The position numbers and the translations under genes were made by a program. A DNA stretch of 64,000 nt from contig NZ_JACSKY010000010.1 of assembly GCF_018617855.1 (NCBI RefSeq), positions 1 to 64,000 of the forward strand. The letters run 5' to 3'. Below the pieces are notes generated by a model. That model saw nothing but the letters and a program-made list of their open reading frames with translations. It did no database searches and was not told where the DNA came from. The DNA comes from Exiguobacterium qingdaonense. GTDB lineage: Bacteria; Bacillota; Bacilli; Exiguobacteriales; Exiguobacteriaceae. This document shows, piece by piece, positions 1 through 8,945 of this stretch; within the stretch, counting starts at the first letter, position 1, and each line of letters starts with the position of its first letter.

Positions 1-222
1 TCTACAGGGGGATCAAGAAGGTCCAGCGCGCCAATCTGGTGGCAGCCACCGCACAAAACATGAAGAAGCTGGCCAATCTGTTGGCCAGAGAAGACCGTCT
101 ATATAGCATTTCTTCAATTTTATGGGGGCAGAACGCCTCAAGAAACCGGGAACCACAAAAAAGGACGAACCAGGTCGCAAGAGGCGACCTGGTTCGTCAA
201 CAAGCTGGGAGCGACCCGTCTA
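1..222 (+). pseudogene. IS1182-family transposase, C-terminal fragment
   Basis: The frame beginning at position 3 reads YRGIKKVQRANL followed by AATAQNMKKLANLL, which matches the usual C-terminal end of IS1182-type DDE transposases. The frame then continues without a stop far into the neighbouring SDR gene. A second frame starting near 122 (MGAERLKKPGTT...) is hydrophilic and stops at TAG 220-222, exactly inside a terminator hairpin, so the original protein probably ended there and a frameshift lies near 100-120. The 5' part is outside the window. The family call rests on the short conserved tail only. Confidence 0.5.
157..198 (-). terminator. Rho-independent terminator of the SDR gene
   Basis: A perfect 15-bp stem (164-178 with 184-198, 5-nt loop) is followed, on the minus strand, by a run of six T (157-162 on the plus strand are A). 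It lies just downstream of the minus-strand SDR stop codon. Confidence 0.75.
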
Positions 223-236
223 GGTCGCTCTTTTTT
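209..236 (+). terminator. Rho-independent terminator after the transposase remnant
   Basis: The stem GAGCGACC (209-216) pairs with GGTCGCTC (223-230) and is followed by six T. The TAG that would end the alternative transposase frame lies in its loop. Confidence 0.65.
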
Positions 237-1027
237 CATGTCGTCGATTCAGCGGCAACGCCGTCCGACGGTTTTTGCATACGGCGAAGTATTTCAAGAC
301 TGAGCGCTCGTGGCATCAACTTAGCCAAACCGACTAAGAGCTGATTCGAGAGCCCGGGTACGATCACGCGTTTATTGTTCATGACCCCTTTATATCCGAA
401 GAAGGCGACGAGATGGGATGGCATTTTCGAGAACGACAACTCGCTACCGGCACGATTGAAAAAGTTCGTGTCAGTCGGGCCAGGACATAACACGCTCACA
501 TGAACACCGCTCCCTTTCACTTCAGCATGAACTGCCTCGGTGAAGGAAAGGACGTACGCTTTCGTCGCATAATACACGGCCATATACGGACCTGGTTGGA
601 ATGCGGCGACGGAGGCGACGTTTAATACGTGACCGTGATCACGTTCGAGCATGGCCGGTAAATAGGCTTTCGTCAGCTCGGTCAACGTGTTGACGTTCAA
701 TCGGACCTCGTCCGCCTCCGTCTCAGCATCGAGGTCGGCGAATGCGCCGGATGTACCAAAGCCGGCATTGTTGATTAAAAAGTCGACAGAAAGTCCCGCC
801 TCGGCAATCATGTCGGTCAAACGGGCTGCGGCATCATGTTTTGCCAGATCAACGGCAAAAACATGGACGTTGATCCGATATCTCGTCTCTAATACTTTCT
901 TTAACTCGTGTAAGCGCGGCTCGTTTCGGGAGACGAGAATACAGTCATATCCGTCCCGTGCGGCGAGTACGGCCAAGTCTAGACCGATGCCCATCGAGGC
1001 ACCCGTGATTAAAGCTGTCTTTGACAA
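236..1027 (-). CDS. SDR family NAD(P)-dependent oxidoreductase
   Basis: A classical short-chain dehydrogenase/reductase of 263 residues. From the proposed start the glycine-rich nucleotide site TGASMGIG is at residues 8-15, the NNAG motif at 86-89, the catalytic serine near 139, and YxxxK at Tyr152/Lys156. Substrate cannot be told from sequence. A TTG start at 1027 is preferred over the longer reading frame to 1078, because it is preceded by GGAG at good spacing and gives the compact N-terminus (SKTALITG) normal for this family. The gene is monocistronic and closed by the hairpin at 157-198. Confidence 0.85.
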   Translation of the reverse strand: MSKTALITGASMGIGLDLAVLAARDGYDCILVSRNEPRLHELKKVLETRYRINVHVFAVDLAKHDAAARLTDMIAEAGLSVDFLINNAGFGTSGAFADLDAETEADEVRLNVNTLTELTKAYLPAMLERDHGHVLNVASVAAFQPGPYMAVYYATKAYVLSFTEAVHAEVKGSGVHVSVLCPGPTDTNFFNRAGSELSFSKMPSHLVAFFGYKGVMNNKRVIVPGLSNQLLVGLAKLMPRALSLEILRRMQKPSDGVAAESTT

Positions 1028-1175
1028 CGTGATCCACTCCTTTAATGAAAAGTCATACATTGTTACTGAATTCTTCACGAGTTGTTAAAATCCTGCCCCG
1101 TTTACACATTCGAACGTATGCTAAAGTATAGCAAGAAAATGTGATTAGACTCACAAAGTAGGGAGAAGAACAATC

Positions 1176-2078
1176 ATGATGATTCAGCTCGTGACTACGG
1201 CGCAAAGCGTCGATCAAGCAGAAGCGTTAATCAAAGCGGGAGCGGACCGATTATATGTCGGAAACGCCCGGTTTGGATTGCGACATAAAGGAGAGTGGAC
1301 AATCGATGCTGTGAGGGAAGTCACACGACTTGCGCACCGATACGGGAAAGAAGTGACGGTGGCCGTCAACAATTTGATGCATAATGACCAGATTGATGAG
1401 TTGCCCGAATATTTACAGGAACTGAAGGCGATCGGGGTCGATGATGTGACGGCTGGAGACCCGGGAGCAATCCGTCTGATTCGACAAGCGAAGATTCCTT
1501 ATTGGTACGATGCGCAAACGCTCGTCACGTCCGCCAAACAGATTCAATTTTGGGGTAAACGGGAAGCGATCGGGGCGGTCGTCGCACGCGAAGTGACGCT
1601 CGAGGAACTTGCTCTCATCCAGCAACAAATCGGACTGCCGGTAGAAGTACAGGTGTATGGTCCCACTTGTATCCATCACTCCAAGCGTCCGCTCGTGACG
1701 AACTATTTCAACGAACTCGGTCGTCCTTTTGAAGAGGCGAAACAGCACGAGTATTATATGAGCGAGCCTGCTGATGCATCGAGCCGCTATCCGATCTATG
1801 AAGACGAGAACGGGACGCATATTTTCTCTGAAGATCTGACACTGATGGGACAGCTGCCGACATTGGTCAAACATGGGCTGCATACGTGGAAACTTGACGG
1901 ATGGCATGCGGGCGACCAGTTTGTCGAAATCGTTAAATTGTTTACGTTCGCCCGTGCGAACCTATTGAACGGTCGATTTGACCGTGTTGAGATGGAAGCC
2001 CGTCTCAACGACCTGCAACCGGAAGGATTCCGTCTCGGAACGGGATTGTTGTTACGCAAGCCAGAAGAGATCAAGTGA
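1176..2078 (+). CDS. trhP1: tRNA hydroxylation protein P1, peptidase U32 family
   Basis: A 300-residue U32-family protein that matches B. subtilis YrrN (TrhP1). The two-gene unit of a short U32 protein followed by a longer one is the yrrN-yrrO arrangement. In B. subtilis and E. coli this family supplies the hydroxyl group of 5-hydroxyuridine at the tRNA wobble base from prephenate-dependent chemistry; proteolysis is not thought to be the role. The TIM-barrel-like N-terminus (LVTTAQSVDQAEALIKAGAD) and the YGPTCIHHSKRPL block near residues 161-172 are visible. Only one cysteine (165) of the cluster seen in the longer partner is present. RBS AGGGAGAAG precedes ATG; ATG at 1179 is an alternative. 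Confidence 0.85.
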   Translation: MMIQLVTTAQSVDQAEALIKAGADRLYVGNARFGLRHKGEWTIDAVREVTRLAHRYGKEVTVAVNNLMHNDQIDELPEYLQELKAIGVDDVTAGDPGAIRLIRQAKIPYWYDAQTLVTSAKQIQFWGKREAIGAVVAREVTLEELALIQQQIGLPVEVQVYGPTCIHHSKRPLVTNYFNELGRPFEEAKQHEYYMSEPADASSRYPIYEDENGTHIFSEDLTLMGQLPTLVKHGLHTWKLDGWHAGDQFVEIVKLFTFARANLLNGRFDRVEMEARLNDLQPEGFRLGTGLLLRKPEEIK

Positions 2079-2087
2079 GGGATAAAC

Positions 2088-3329
2088 ATGAAACGACGTC
2101 CAGAATTATTAGCGCCAGCAGGTAACTTAGAAAAATTGAAGATGGCGATTCACTACGGGGCCGACGCCGTCTATATCGGCGGGCAGCAGTTTGGTCTGCG
2201 TTCACGTGCCGGTAACTTTAGTTATGAGGAGATGCGAGAAGGTGTGGCGTTCGCCCATGCTCGCAATGCGAAAGTATATGTCGCCGCGAACATGGTGACG
2301 CATGAAGGCGATATCGAAGGGGCAGGTGAATTCTTTCTGACACTGCGTGATATCGGAATTGACGCGGTCATCGTCTCCGATCCGGCGATGATCGAGACGT
2401 GTCTCACGGAAGCTGAAGGACTGCCGGTCCATCTATCGACTCAAGCCTCGGCGACCAACTACGAGACACTTCGCTTTTGGAAAGAGGAGGGGCTCGAACG
2501 GATTGTCCTCGCCCGAGAGGTTTCGATGGATGAGATCGTTCAGATGAAACAAGAAGTCGATGTCGAGATTGAGACGTTCGTCCATGGGGCGATGTGCATC
2601 TCTTATTCAGGACGCTGTACGTTGTCGAACCACATGACACTACGTGATGCCAACCGTGGCGGGTGCGCCCAGTCATGCCGCTGGAAATATGGATTCTTCG
2701 AAGCGGGTGAGCTGTTGACAGAAGAGATGGAAGCGCGCGACGAAGAACCGTTCACAATGAGCTCGGTCGACTTATCGATGGTCCGGCATATCCCCGACCT
2801 CGTGGACGCGGGGGTCGACAGTTTGAAAGTCGAGGGGCGGATGAAGTCGATTCATTACGTCGCGACCGTATGTAATGTCTATCGTCAAGTGATTGACGCA
2901 TACTGTGAGGACCCGGAGAATTTTGTCTTCGACCCGGCGTGGGAAGAAGAGATTTGGAAAGCGGCCCAACGTGAACTGGCGAGCGGATTCTATTACGGCA
3001 TTCCAACCGAAAAAGAGCAGTTGTTCGGAAAACCGCGTTCGATTCCGCAGTACGCCTTTGCCGCAAGGGTCATCTCATACGACCCGACGAGCGGGGTGGC
3101 GACACTAGAGCAACGAAACCATTTCTCGGTCGGGGAAGAGGTCGAATTTTTTGGTCCCGGATTTAAACGATTCTCGCAAGTCATCGAGTCAATCGAAGAT
3201 GTGGATGGTCAGACGCTCGAGTCAGCCAATCAAGCGATGATGACGATTCGCGTGAAAGTAGATGAACCGGTCGCGACCGATTTTATTATGCGCAAGCGAA
3301 AAGGTGTACCCGCACGCGTAGTCGTCTGA
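2088..3329 (+). CDS. trhP2: tRNA hydroxylation protein P2, peptidase U32 family
   Basis: The 413-residue larger partner, matching B. subtilis YrrO (TrhP2) and E. coli TrhP/YegQ. It carries the U32 signature around residues 164-180 (ETFVHGAMC then GRCTLS), with cysteines 170, 177, 193 and 197 placed as a likely Fe-S or metal ligand set. The C-terminal 80 residues form the small beta-domain common to the long members. It starts nine bases after trhP1 stops and is clearly cotranscribed with it. The expected function is prephenate-dependent 5-hydroxylation of tRNA U34, giving ho5U-derived wobble bases. Confidence 0.87.
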   Translation: MKRRPELLAPAGNLEKLKMAIHYGADAVYIGGQQFGLRSRAGNFSYEEMREGVAFAHARNAKVYVAANMVTHEGDIEGAGEFFLTLRDIGIDAVIVSDPAMIETCLTEAEGLPVHLSTQASATNYETLRFWKEEGLERIVLAREVSMDEIVQMKQEVDVEIETFVHGAMCISYSGRCTLSNHMTLRDANRGGCAQSCRWKYGFFEAGELLTEEMEARDEEPFTMSSVDLSMVRHIPDLVDAGVDSLKVEGRMKSIHYVATVCNVYRQVIDAYCEDPENFVFDPAWEEEIWKAAQRELASGFYYGIPTEKEQLFGKPRSIPQYAFAARVISYDPTSGVATLEQRNHFSVGEEVEFFGPGFKRFSQVIESIEDVDGQTLESANQAMMTIRVKVDEPVATDFIMRKRKGVPARVVV

Positions 3330-3407
3330 CACATCCTCCGAGCCAACATAGTCGCCCGAACCGTCCAATCCTGCTACCCTAAGAGATAGAGACGGAGGGA
3401 TGGAAGG

Positions 3408-4805
3408 ATGAACCAAAACACAGAGCAATTACGGACGGAGCCCATCGGTCGACTCCTCTTCAAATTATCGCTTCCGGCGATGATCGGGATGCTCGTGACG
3501 GCGCTCTATAACATCATTGATACGATTTTTGTCGCCCGTGGGATCGGCGCCTCAGCCGTCGCCGCCATCGGGATTGCGTTTCCGATTCAGATGATCTTGA
3601 TGGCCGTGTCCAGTGCGGTCGGACTAGGCGGGGCGTCCATCAGTTCGAGGAAGCTCGGGCGCGGGGACGATGCCGGCGCGGCCGTCACGTTTTTAAACGT
3701 GCTCGTCCTCGTCGGTCTGTTTGCGGCGTTTGCGGTCAGTTCTGCCTTTTTTATGCTAGATGAGATATTAATGGTGTTCGGGGCGACATCCGAAATCATG
3801 GAACTTAGCCGACAATACTTATCGGTCGTATTGATCAGTTCACCCTTCTTTATGTTCACGCTTGCTTCAAGTGCGATGGTACGTGCTGAAGGTCAGGCGC
3901 CCTATCAGATGAAGGTCATGTTGACGACCGTCCTCGTCAATCTCGTAACGACCCCTCTTTTTATCTTCACCTTTGAGTGGGGAATGTACGGGGCAGCGCT
4001 CTCGACGGCGCTCGCACAAGTCGTCGGTTCCATTTTAATGCTTCGCTTCTTTTTTGCCCGTAAACCAAAAACGGAACTGCGCTTCAAATGGCGACAGTTC
4101 CGGATTCGGTTCGACGAGATCAAGGAGATCATGGCAATCGGTTCGTCCTCGTTCATCATGATGGTATCTCAATCGATTCTGTTCGTCGGCGTCAACGTGA
4201 TGCTCGGGACGTACGGTGGGACGGAAGAGTTGGCGATCTTCGCCATCATCAACAAGTTCATGGCGCTCGTCGGTATGCCGATCATGGGCATCGTCCAAGG
4301 GATGCAACCGATCGTCGGATATAACTACGGTGCCGAACGGTTCGACCGCATGCGTGAGACGATTTGGACGGCGATGCGTGCCGGGATTGCGATTGCCGTG
4401 GTCATTTGGCTCGTCTTGCAGTTGTTCCCGCATACGCTCATGGGATGGTTCTCGACGGATGATGCGCTCATTGCCGGGGGGGTGACCGCGATTCACATCC
4501 TGTTCGCGGTCTCCTTCTTACCGAGCGTGCAAATGCTCGTCAACGGGATTTATCAGTCGCTCGGAAAGGCGCGAGTCGCCATGTTCCTCTCGCTTTCCCG
4601 TCAGACGCTCTATACGATTCCGCTCGTCTTCATCCTACCATCGTTTCTTGGGGTGTTCGGCGTCTGGCTCGCATTCCCGATTGCGGATGCGATGACGTTT
4701 TTGACGGCGGTCGCTCTGGCGTTTTGGGACCGTAAATTATTGTTCCGTCCTTCAGAAGAGGATGCAGAAGATCGTCCGGGGGACCCGAAAGCTACGAATC
4801 TATAA
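3408..4805 (+). CDS. MATE family efflux transporter
   Basis: 465 residues with about twelve hydrophobic helices arranged as two similar halves, the pattern of multidrug and toxin extrusion (MATE, MOP superfamily) transporters. The N-terminal segment (PIGRLLFKLSLPAMIGMLV) and the repeated GxxxQxxxPIxGYNYGA block near residues 296-315 are characteristic. These are sodium- or proton-coupled exporters in the cytoplasmic membrane; the substrate here is unknown. RBS GGAGGGATGGAAGG precedes ATG. The stop codon abuts the stop of the convergent DMT transporter with no gap. Confidence 0.88.
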   Translation: MNQNTEQLRTEPIGRLLFKLSLPAMIGMLVTALYNIIDTIFVARGIGASAVAAIGIAFPIQMILMAVSSAVGLGGASISSRKLGRGDDAGAAVTFLNVLVLVGLFAAFAVSSAFFMLDEILMVFGATSEIMELSRQYLSVVLISSPFFMFTLASSAMVRAEGQAPYQMKVMLTTVLVNLVTTPLFIFTFEWGMYGAALSTALAQVVGSILMLRFFFARKPKTELRFKWRQFRIRFDEIKEIMAIGSSSFIMMVSQSILFVGVNVMLGTYGGTEELAIFAIINKFMALVGMPIMGIVQGMQPIVGYNYGAERFDRMRETIWTAMRAGIAIAVVIWLVLQLFPHTLMGWFSTDDALIAGGVTAIHILFAVSFLPSVQMLVNGIYQSLGKARVAMFLSLSRQTLYTIPLVFILPSFLGVFGVWLAFPIADAMTFLTAVALAFWDRKLLFRPSEEDAEDRPGDPKATNL

Positions 4806-5669
4806 TCAGACGTCCGCTCGAGTCGAGCGGACGTCTTCTTTTAGGAACAGATAGATCCCTGCGAGGAGGACGATGGCACCGGTCCACTGCAACGGACCGA
4901 GACGTTCTCCGAAAAAGGCGTACCCGAACAACATTCCCCATAGTGCCTCACCGAGAATCGTGATGCTGACGACTGTCGCACTGACCCGTGCGAGCGCATA
5001 GTTGAACAGATTGTGCCCGAGAATCGTCGGAAAGAATGCGAGTGCGAGGAAGTACCACCAGTTGACCGATTCGAATGCCGTGAACGACGTGTCGCGTACG
5101 AGCAACATGAAACAAAGAACGACCGTCGCGACGAGGTAAACGCTAAATGAATACGTGTTCGTCTTCATCTCGGTACGGACGTGTTGTCCGACGAGCCAAT
5201 ATCCGGCGATGAGGAGAGCGGCGAGCAAGGCGAGCATGTCCCCGAAGAGCGCTTCACGACCGAGTTGAACATCCCCTGCGGCGACGAGCATACCCCCGAG
5301 GACAGCGACGAGTGCGTAAGTGAGTCCTTGTTTGGTCGGATTTTTTTTAAAGATGACGGCATTTCCAATCAAGACAAAGATTGGGCTTGATGTGACGAAA
5401 AGAGTCGAACTGGCGACTGTCGTATAATCGAGCGATAAAAACCAGAGCCAAAAATGAAACGCGAGAAGCGTCCCGCTAAGGAGTAAGGCATATCGAGTCA
5501 TGAGACGTGTTCCGATGAGTGATTTGAAATCGACAAACGGCAACAGCATCAGACACGTGATCAGCATGCGGTAAAAGGCGGCCGTCTCGGCCGGAGCGGA
5601 CGTCCATTTGACGAATAGGACGCTCGTCGACAAGAAAAAGACAGCGGCGAACAAAATGAGATAAGACAT
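4806..5669 (-). CDS. DMT superfamily (EamA) transporter
   Basis: 287 residues with ten predicted membrane helices in two EamA repeats. The second repeat contains the typical LGHNLFNYAL and TVVSITILGEALWGMLF segments. Family members export metabolites or amino acids; the substrate is not predictable. The gene is single, on the strand opposite to the MATE gene, and the two are convergent end to end. An upstream AAGGAG-like site precedes the ATG. Confidence 0.85.
   Translation of the reverse strand: MSYLILFAAVFFLSTSVLFVKWTSAPAETAAFYRMLITCLMLLPFVDFKSLIGTRLMTRYALLLSGTLLAFHFWLWFLSLDYTTVASSTLFVTSSPIFVLIGNAVIFKKNPTKQGLTYALVAVLGGMLVAAGDVQLGREALFGDMLALLAALLIAGYWLVGQHVRTEMKTNTYSFSVYLVATVVLCFMLLVRDTSFTAFESVNWWYFLALAFFPTILGHNLFNYALARVSATVVSITILGEALWGMLFGYAFFGERLGPLQWTGAIVLLAGIYLFLKEDVRSTRADV
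4809..4842 (+). terminator. Terminator of the MATE gene, inside the 3' end of the convergent gene
   Basis: A 12-bp perfect stem (4809-4820 with 4824-4835, loop AGT) is followed by TTCTTTT. It terminates plus-strand transcription, although it lies in the last codons of the minus-strand DMT transporter, where it encodes part of the tail VRSTRADV. Confidence 0.75.
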
Positions 5670-5865
5670 GGCGACACTCCTTCACTTATGTATTTCTTAG
5701 TCTAATGATAGCGGAAAGTAATAAACACGGGAATTTCATATTTTATATACATGAGAGAAGAATGAAAATGGGATTGTTAGCTTAACGTATAAAGATGACG
5801 AGAATGCCGAAATCATTCAATCTGCTCTCGGTCAGGGAACGATATACTATAATGAAAATGATTTA

Positions 5866-7896
5866 GTGAAGAAAATCATTACACCGCGCAATGAAGAGTT
5901 CCAGTTCTCCTATACCACGTCGGAGTTAATCAAAAAAATCAGGGGACCGAGACTGACTCATGAGATGAATTATGGTCCGAATGAGAAGATGACCCAGATC
6001 CAGACGAATAAGAAGGACACGGAGACGGTCATTTTCTCTGAAACGTATGAATATAACAAAGATGAGCAAATCATCAAGGCGACGAACAATGATTCCGAGC
6101 AAAAAACATATACCTATACGAAGGAAGGGTTCTTGCAATCTGTCACTCGAGGGAGCGACACGATAGACTATACGTATGACTTGAGCGGGAACATGCTGAA
6201 ATCAGAAGACCAGTCCGGCAAATTGATCTCTGAAAATAAGTACCTACAAGGAAACCGTATCGATACTTCAATTCAGTACGACAAAGAGACGAACACTTAT
6301 CGCCACATCAGCTATGATTTTAGAGAGAATGGATCATTAGCAAAAGAAACGATTCGTAAACCGTCAAGCACATCGAGTAGCGCGAAACAGGCTGCGGTCG
6401 ATGTGGTGAAAGAATATCACTATTCTTCGTTCAACCTGTTGATGAGCATCACAACGAAGCAAGGAAGTAAAGTCACCGAACGCATCGAGTATACGTACGA
6501 CAGCGAGGACAATCGTTCTTCGAAGAAAGTGACGAACGCTGAAGGCGACCGTTTTGAGTTCTACTATTACGATTCAAACGGGGATCTCGTCTCTGTATCA
6601 AGCAAAACGGGAGACGATTTGCTTGAGAACACGATGAATTTCTATCGAGATGCAAGTGGTAAGCTCCTTAACTTTGAGTATAAAGGGACGACTTTCGATT
6701 ACGTCTTCAACCAACGTGGTGACGTTGTTGCAATTACGAACGAGATTCAGGAAGTGATTGCCCGCTACAGTTATGACGAGTGGGGGAATTTGATTGCGCT
6801 TGAGGGTCTGACGCCTCTCGGTCAAGAGGTGGCAGAAGAAAACCCGTATCGCTATGTCGGTCATTACGGCGTTCAGTATGATTCGGACAACGGTCTTTAT
6901 TTCATGGGATGGCGTGACTACGATGCCAAAATCGGGCGCTTCCTCGTCGCCGACGAGTATGAGGGAGAAGAGACGGACCCGATCTCGTTCAACACGTATC
7001 TATATGCCGAGGCGGACCCGGTCAACAACATCGACCCGGACGGTCACTTCGCAAAATGGATCAAAAAGCTCCGGCGAGGTGTCAAAAAAGGAAGTGTCAA
7101 GGCCTATAACTTCTTGATCGGCGACGACGTCAAGACGATCAAGAGCAAGAACACCCGTTGGTATCAAAAGCTCGGTGCCGCGGCGATGATCGCGTCGAAC
7201 TTCGTGCCGGGACTCAACGTGGTCGGGAAGGCGGCCAAGGCGGCGCGAGCGACCTATAAGGCGGTCAGTACCGCACGCGCCACCTACAGAGTGGCCAAGA
7301 CCGCTGTGAAGACGAATGCGAAACGGGCAGCAAGCCGAACGCTCCACGTGACGAAGACGGTGGGGACAAAATCGATCCGAAAGGCAAAGAAAGTCACTGC
7401 CACCGTGAAAGCCAAGGCCCGGCAACGGTTCACCCGAAAGAGTCAAGCGAAGACACCGGTGAGTTCAACCGTCAGTCAGCGGAACGTGAAAACAGAGACG
7501 CGGTCTCAATCGAGTGAGAACGCCAAAAGTCTAAACGAGCCGTTGAAGCTCGATCTTCAGTTCTTTGCCGGTAAAGGTACGGGTAATAGCATAAAGCAAG
7601 GTGAATTCTCTGTAACTAATTGGGATGGATATCCGAACAATGGACCGAAGCCTGATGGTCCTTTTAGACTGCTTGAAGGTGAAGAATATCAAAAAGCAAG
7701 AAAGACAGCTAATAATGCCAATGCTGCTTTGCATAGAAAAAACCCAGAGCTAAAAGGTAAACAAATTCATGAAATTCATCCAGTTAAATTTGGTGGAAGC
7801 CCTACGGATAATGCTAATAAAATCCCGTTGAGTCCGAAAGAGCATGCTGAGTATACAAGATACTGGAATAACCTTATGCGTAATCTAAAGAAATAA
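5866..7896 (+). CDS. Rhs-family polymorphic toxin, 5'-truncated, with HNH-like C-terminal tip
   Basis: The reading frame encodes YD-repeat sequence (DYTYDLSGNM, IEYTYDSEDNR, YYYDSNGDLV), then the Rhs core around residues 328-391 ending at NNIDPDGHF, where Rhs shells are normally cleaved. A basic pretoxin region runs to LDLQFFAGK (about residue 568). The last ~105 residues are a variable toxin tip with HEIHPVKFGG ... N ... EHAEYTRYWN, the spacing of an HNH/endonuclease VII nuclease. The frame carries Rhs-like sequence upstream to about 5754 with no start codon or RBS and then meets TGA, so the N-terminal secretion and shell region is gone. GTG 5866 is only nominal. The adjacent SUKH immunity gene fits a toxin. 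Expression is doubtful. Confidence 0.8.
   Translation: MKKIITPRNEEFQFSYTTSELIKKIRGPRLTHEMNYGPNEKMTQIQTNKKDTETVIFSETYEYNKDEQIIKATNNDSEQKTYTYTKEGFLQSVTRGSDTIDYTYDLSGNMLKSEDQSGKLISENKYLQGNRIDTSIQYDKETNTYRHISYDFRENGSLAKETIRKPSSTSSSAKQAAVDVVKEYHYSSFNLLMSITTKQGSKVTERIEYTYDSEDNRSSKKVTNAEGDRFEFYYYDSNGDLVSVSSKTGDDLLENTMNFYRDASGKLLNFEYKGTTFDYVFNQRGDVVAITNEIQEVIARYSYDEWGNLIALEGLTPLGQEVAEENPYRYVGHYGVQYDSDNGLYFMGWRDYDAKIGRFLVADEYEGEETDPISFNTYLYAEADPVNNIDPDGHFAKWIKKLRRGVKKGSVKAYNFLIGDDVKTIKSKNTRWYQKLGAAAMIASNFVPGLNVVGKAAKAARATYKAVSTARATYRVAKTAVKTNAKRAASRTLHVTKTVGTKSIRKAKKVTATVKAKARQRFTRKSQAKTPVSSTVSQRNVKTETRSQSSENAKSLNEPLKLDLQFFAGKGTGNSIKQGEFSVTNWDGYPNNGPKPDGPFRLLEGEEYQKARKTANNANAALHRKNPELKGKQIHEIHPVKFGGSPTDNANKIPLSPKEHAEYTRYWNNLMRNLKK
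7182..7584 (+). repeat. Rhs pretoxin repeat, copy A
   Basis: This 403-bp segment encodes the basic pretoxin linker up to LQFFAGKGTG. It recurs without insertion or deletion at 8543-8945 (about a dozen base differences by eye) and again at 12203-12597. The identity stops exactly where the toxin tips begin to differ, which makes it a natural recombination tract for swapping toxin tips. Confidence 0.9.
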
Positions 7897-7921
7897 TTAA
7901 CTTGAAAAAAGGGAGATAAGA

Positions 7922-8326
7922 ATGGACGAACAAATTAAAACTTTATTAAGTCAATTTGAACTTAATGAACCAGCTTCAGAAATCAATATTAAAAAGGTTG
8001 AAGAACTACTGAGTATTAACTTTCCACAAGAATATTATGAATTTCTTTTATTTTCTAATGGTGGAGAAGGTGTAATTGGTCAATCCTATTTAGTATTGTG
8101 GAAAATAGAGGATTTAATTGAATTAAACGATGCTTATGGGGTTGAAGAGTTTGCCCCAGGCTTATTAATCATCGGTTCTGAAGGTGGGGATACAGCTTAT
8201 TGCATTGATGTTAGAAGTGACATTAAGCCATTTGTACAGGTACCTTTCATTGGAATGGATTTAAGTGAGGTACAAGGTTGTAGTAATGACTTCAAAGGGT
8301 TTCTTAGTTTTTTGAATAAAGAATAA
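7922..8326 (+). CDS. SMI1/KNR4 (SUKH) family immunity protein
   Basis: 134 residues, acidic, with the SUKH pattern: an early NIKKVEELLSINFPQEYYEFL helix pair, SNGGEG, then a beta-rich middle with GLLIIGSEGGDTAYCID and a final FKGFLSFL helix. SUKH proteins are the commonest immunity proteins next to nuclease toxins of Rhs, CDI and LXG systems, so this one should neutralise the HNH-like tip of the preceding gene. RBS GGGAG precedes ATG 25 bases after the toxin stop. The base composition is clearly more AT-rich than the Rhs core, as expected of a recently imported cassette. Confidence 0.88.
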   Translation: MDEQIKTLLSQFELNEPASEINIKKVEELLSINFPQEYYEFLLFSNGGEGVIGQSYLVLWKIEDLIELNDAYGVEEFAPGLLIIGSEGGDTAYCIDVRSDIKPFVQVPFIGMDLSEVQGCSNDFKGFLSFLNKE

Positions 8327-8336
8327 TTTATATTTG

Positions 8337-8370
8337 ACCTTGATTGGCTATATGCTTTTCAAGGTTTTTT
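8337..8370 (+). terminator. Cassette-end terminator 1
   Basis: ACCTTGA (8337-8343) pairs with TCAAGGT (8359-8365), followed by five T. The same ACCTTGATTGGCT sequence closes the other two toxin-immunity cassettes. Confidence 0.75.
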
Positions 8371-8542
8371 AGTTGCCATAGTTTTATGGTTCACACTCGT
8401 CCCCTAGAAAATCGAATGAGAGTGTAAATGAGCTAAACGATTTTTGTTTTGAATCGATCAGGACACAAGCCGTTTTCTCGTTCTACTTTGTATTCCAAGA
8501 AAGTTTGTGTACCGAGTCGTGGCCTCACTGTTAAACTGGAGA

Positions 8543-8945
8543 GGCGATGATTGCTTCGAACTTCGTGCCGGGACTCAACGTGGTCGGGAAGGCGGCCAAG
8601 GCGGCGCGAGCGACCTATAAGGCGGTCAGTACCGCACGCGCCACCTACAGAGTGGCCAAGACCGCTGTGAAGACGAATGCGAAACGGGCAGCAAGCCGAA
8701 CGCTCCACGTGACGAAGACGGTGGGGACAAAATCGATCCGAAAGGCAAAGAAAGTCACTGCCACCGTGAAAGCCAAGGCCCGGCAACGGTTCACCCGAAA
8801 GAGTCAAGCGAAGACCTCGGGGAGTTCAACCGTCAGTCAGCGGAACGTGAAAACAGAGACGCGGTCTCAATCGAGTGAGAACGCCAAAAGTCTAAACGAG
8901 CTGTTGAAACTCGACCTTCAGTTTTTTGCCGGTAAGGGTACGGGT
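8543..8945 (+). repeat. Rhs pretoxin repeat, copy B
   Basis: Exact-length homologue of 7182-7584 (constant offset 1361). Sequence upstream of 8543 shows no Rhs similarity, so this copy is an orphan cassette lacking the Rhs core. Confidence 0.9.

Noticed and set aside
39..344. Plus-strand frame from 39 to 344 as one gene
   Set aside because: Only its first part is transposase-like; the rest reads through two terminators into the SDR gene.
1413..1907. Minus-strand frame opposite trhP1
   Set aside because: Antisense shadow without an RBS; the plus-strand gene is well supported.
6854..7117. Plus-strand frame overlapping the Rhs core
   Set aside because: Shadow of the Rhs frame; arginine/serine-rich out-of-frame product.
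7000..7446. Minus-strand 148-codon frame, repeated at 8433-8807 and 12021-12467
   Set aside because: It is the antisense of the Rhs pretoxin tract and recurs only because that tract is repeated; no RBS and implausible composition.
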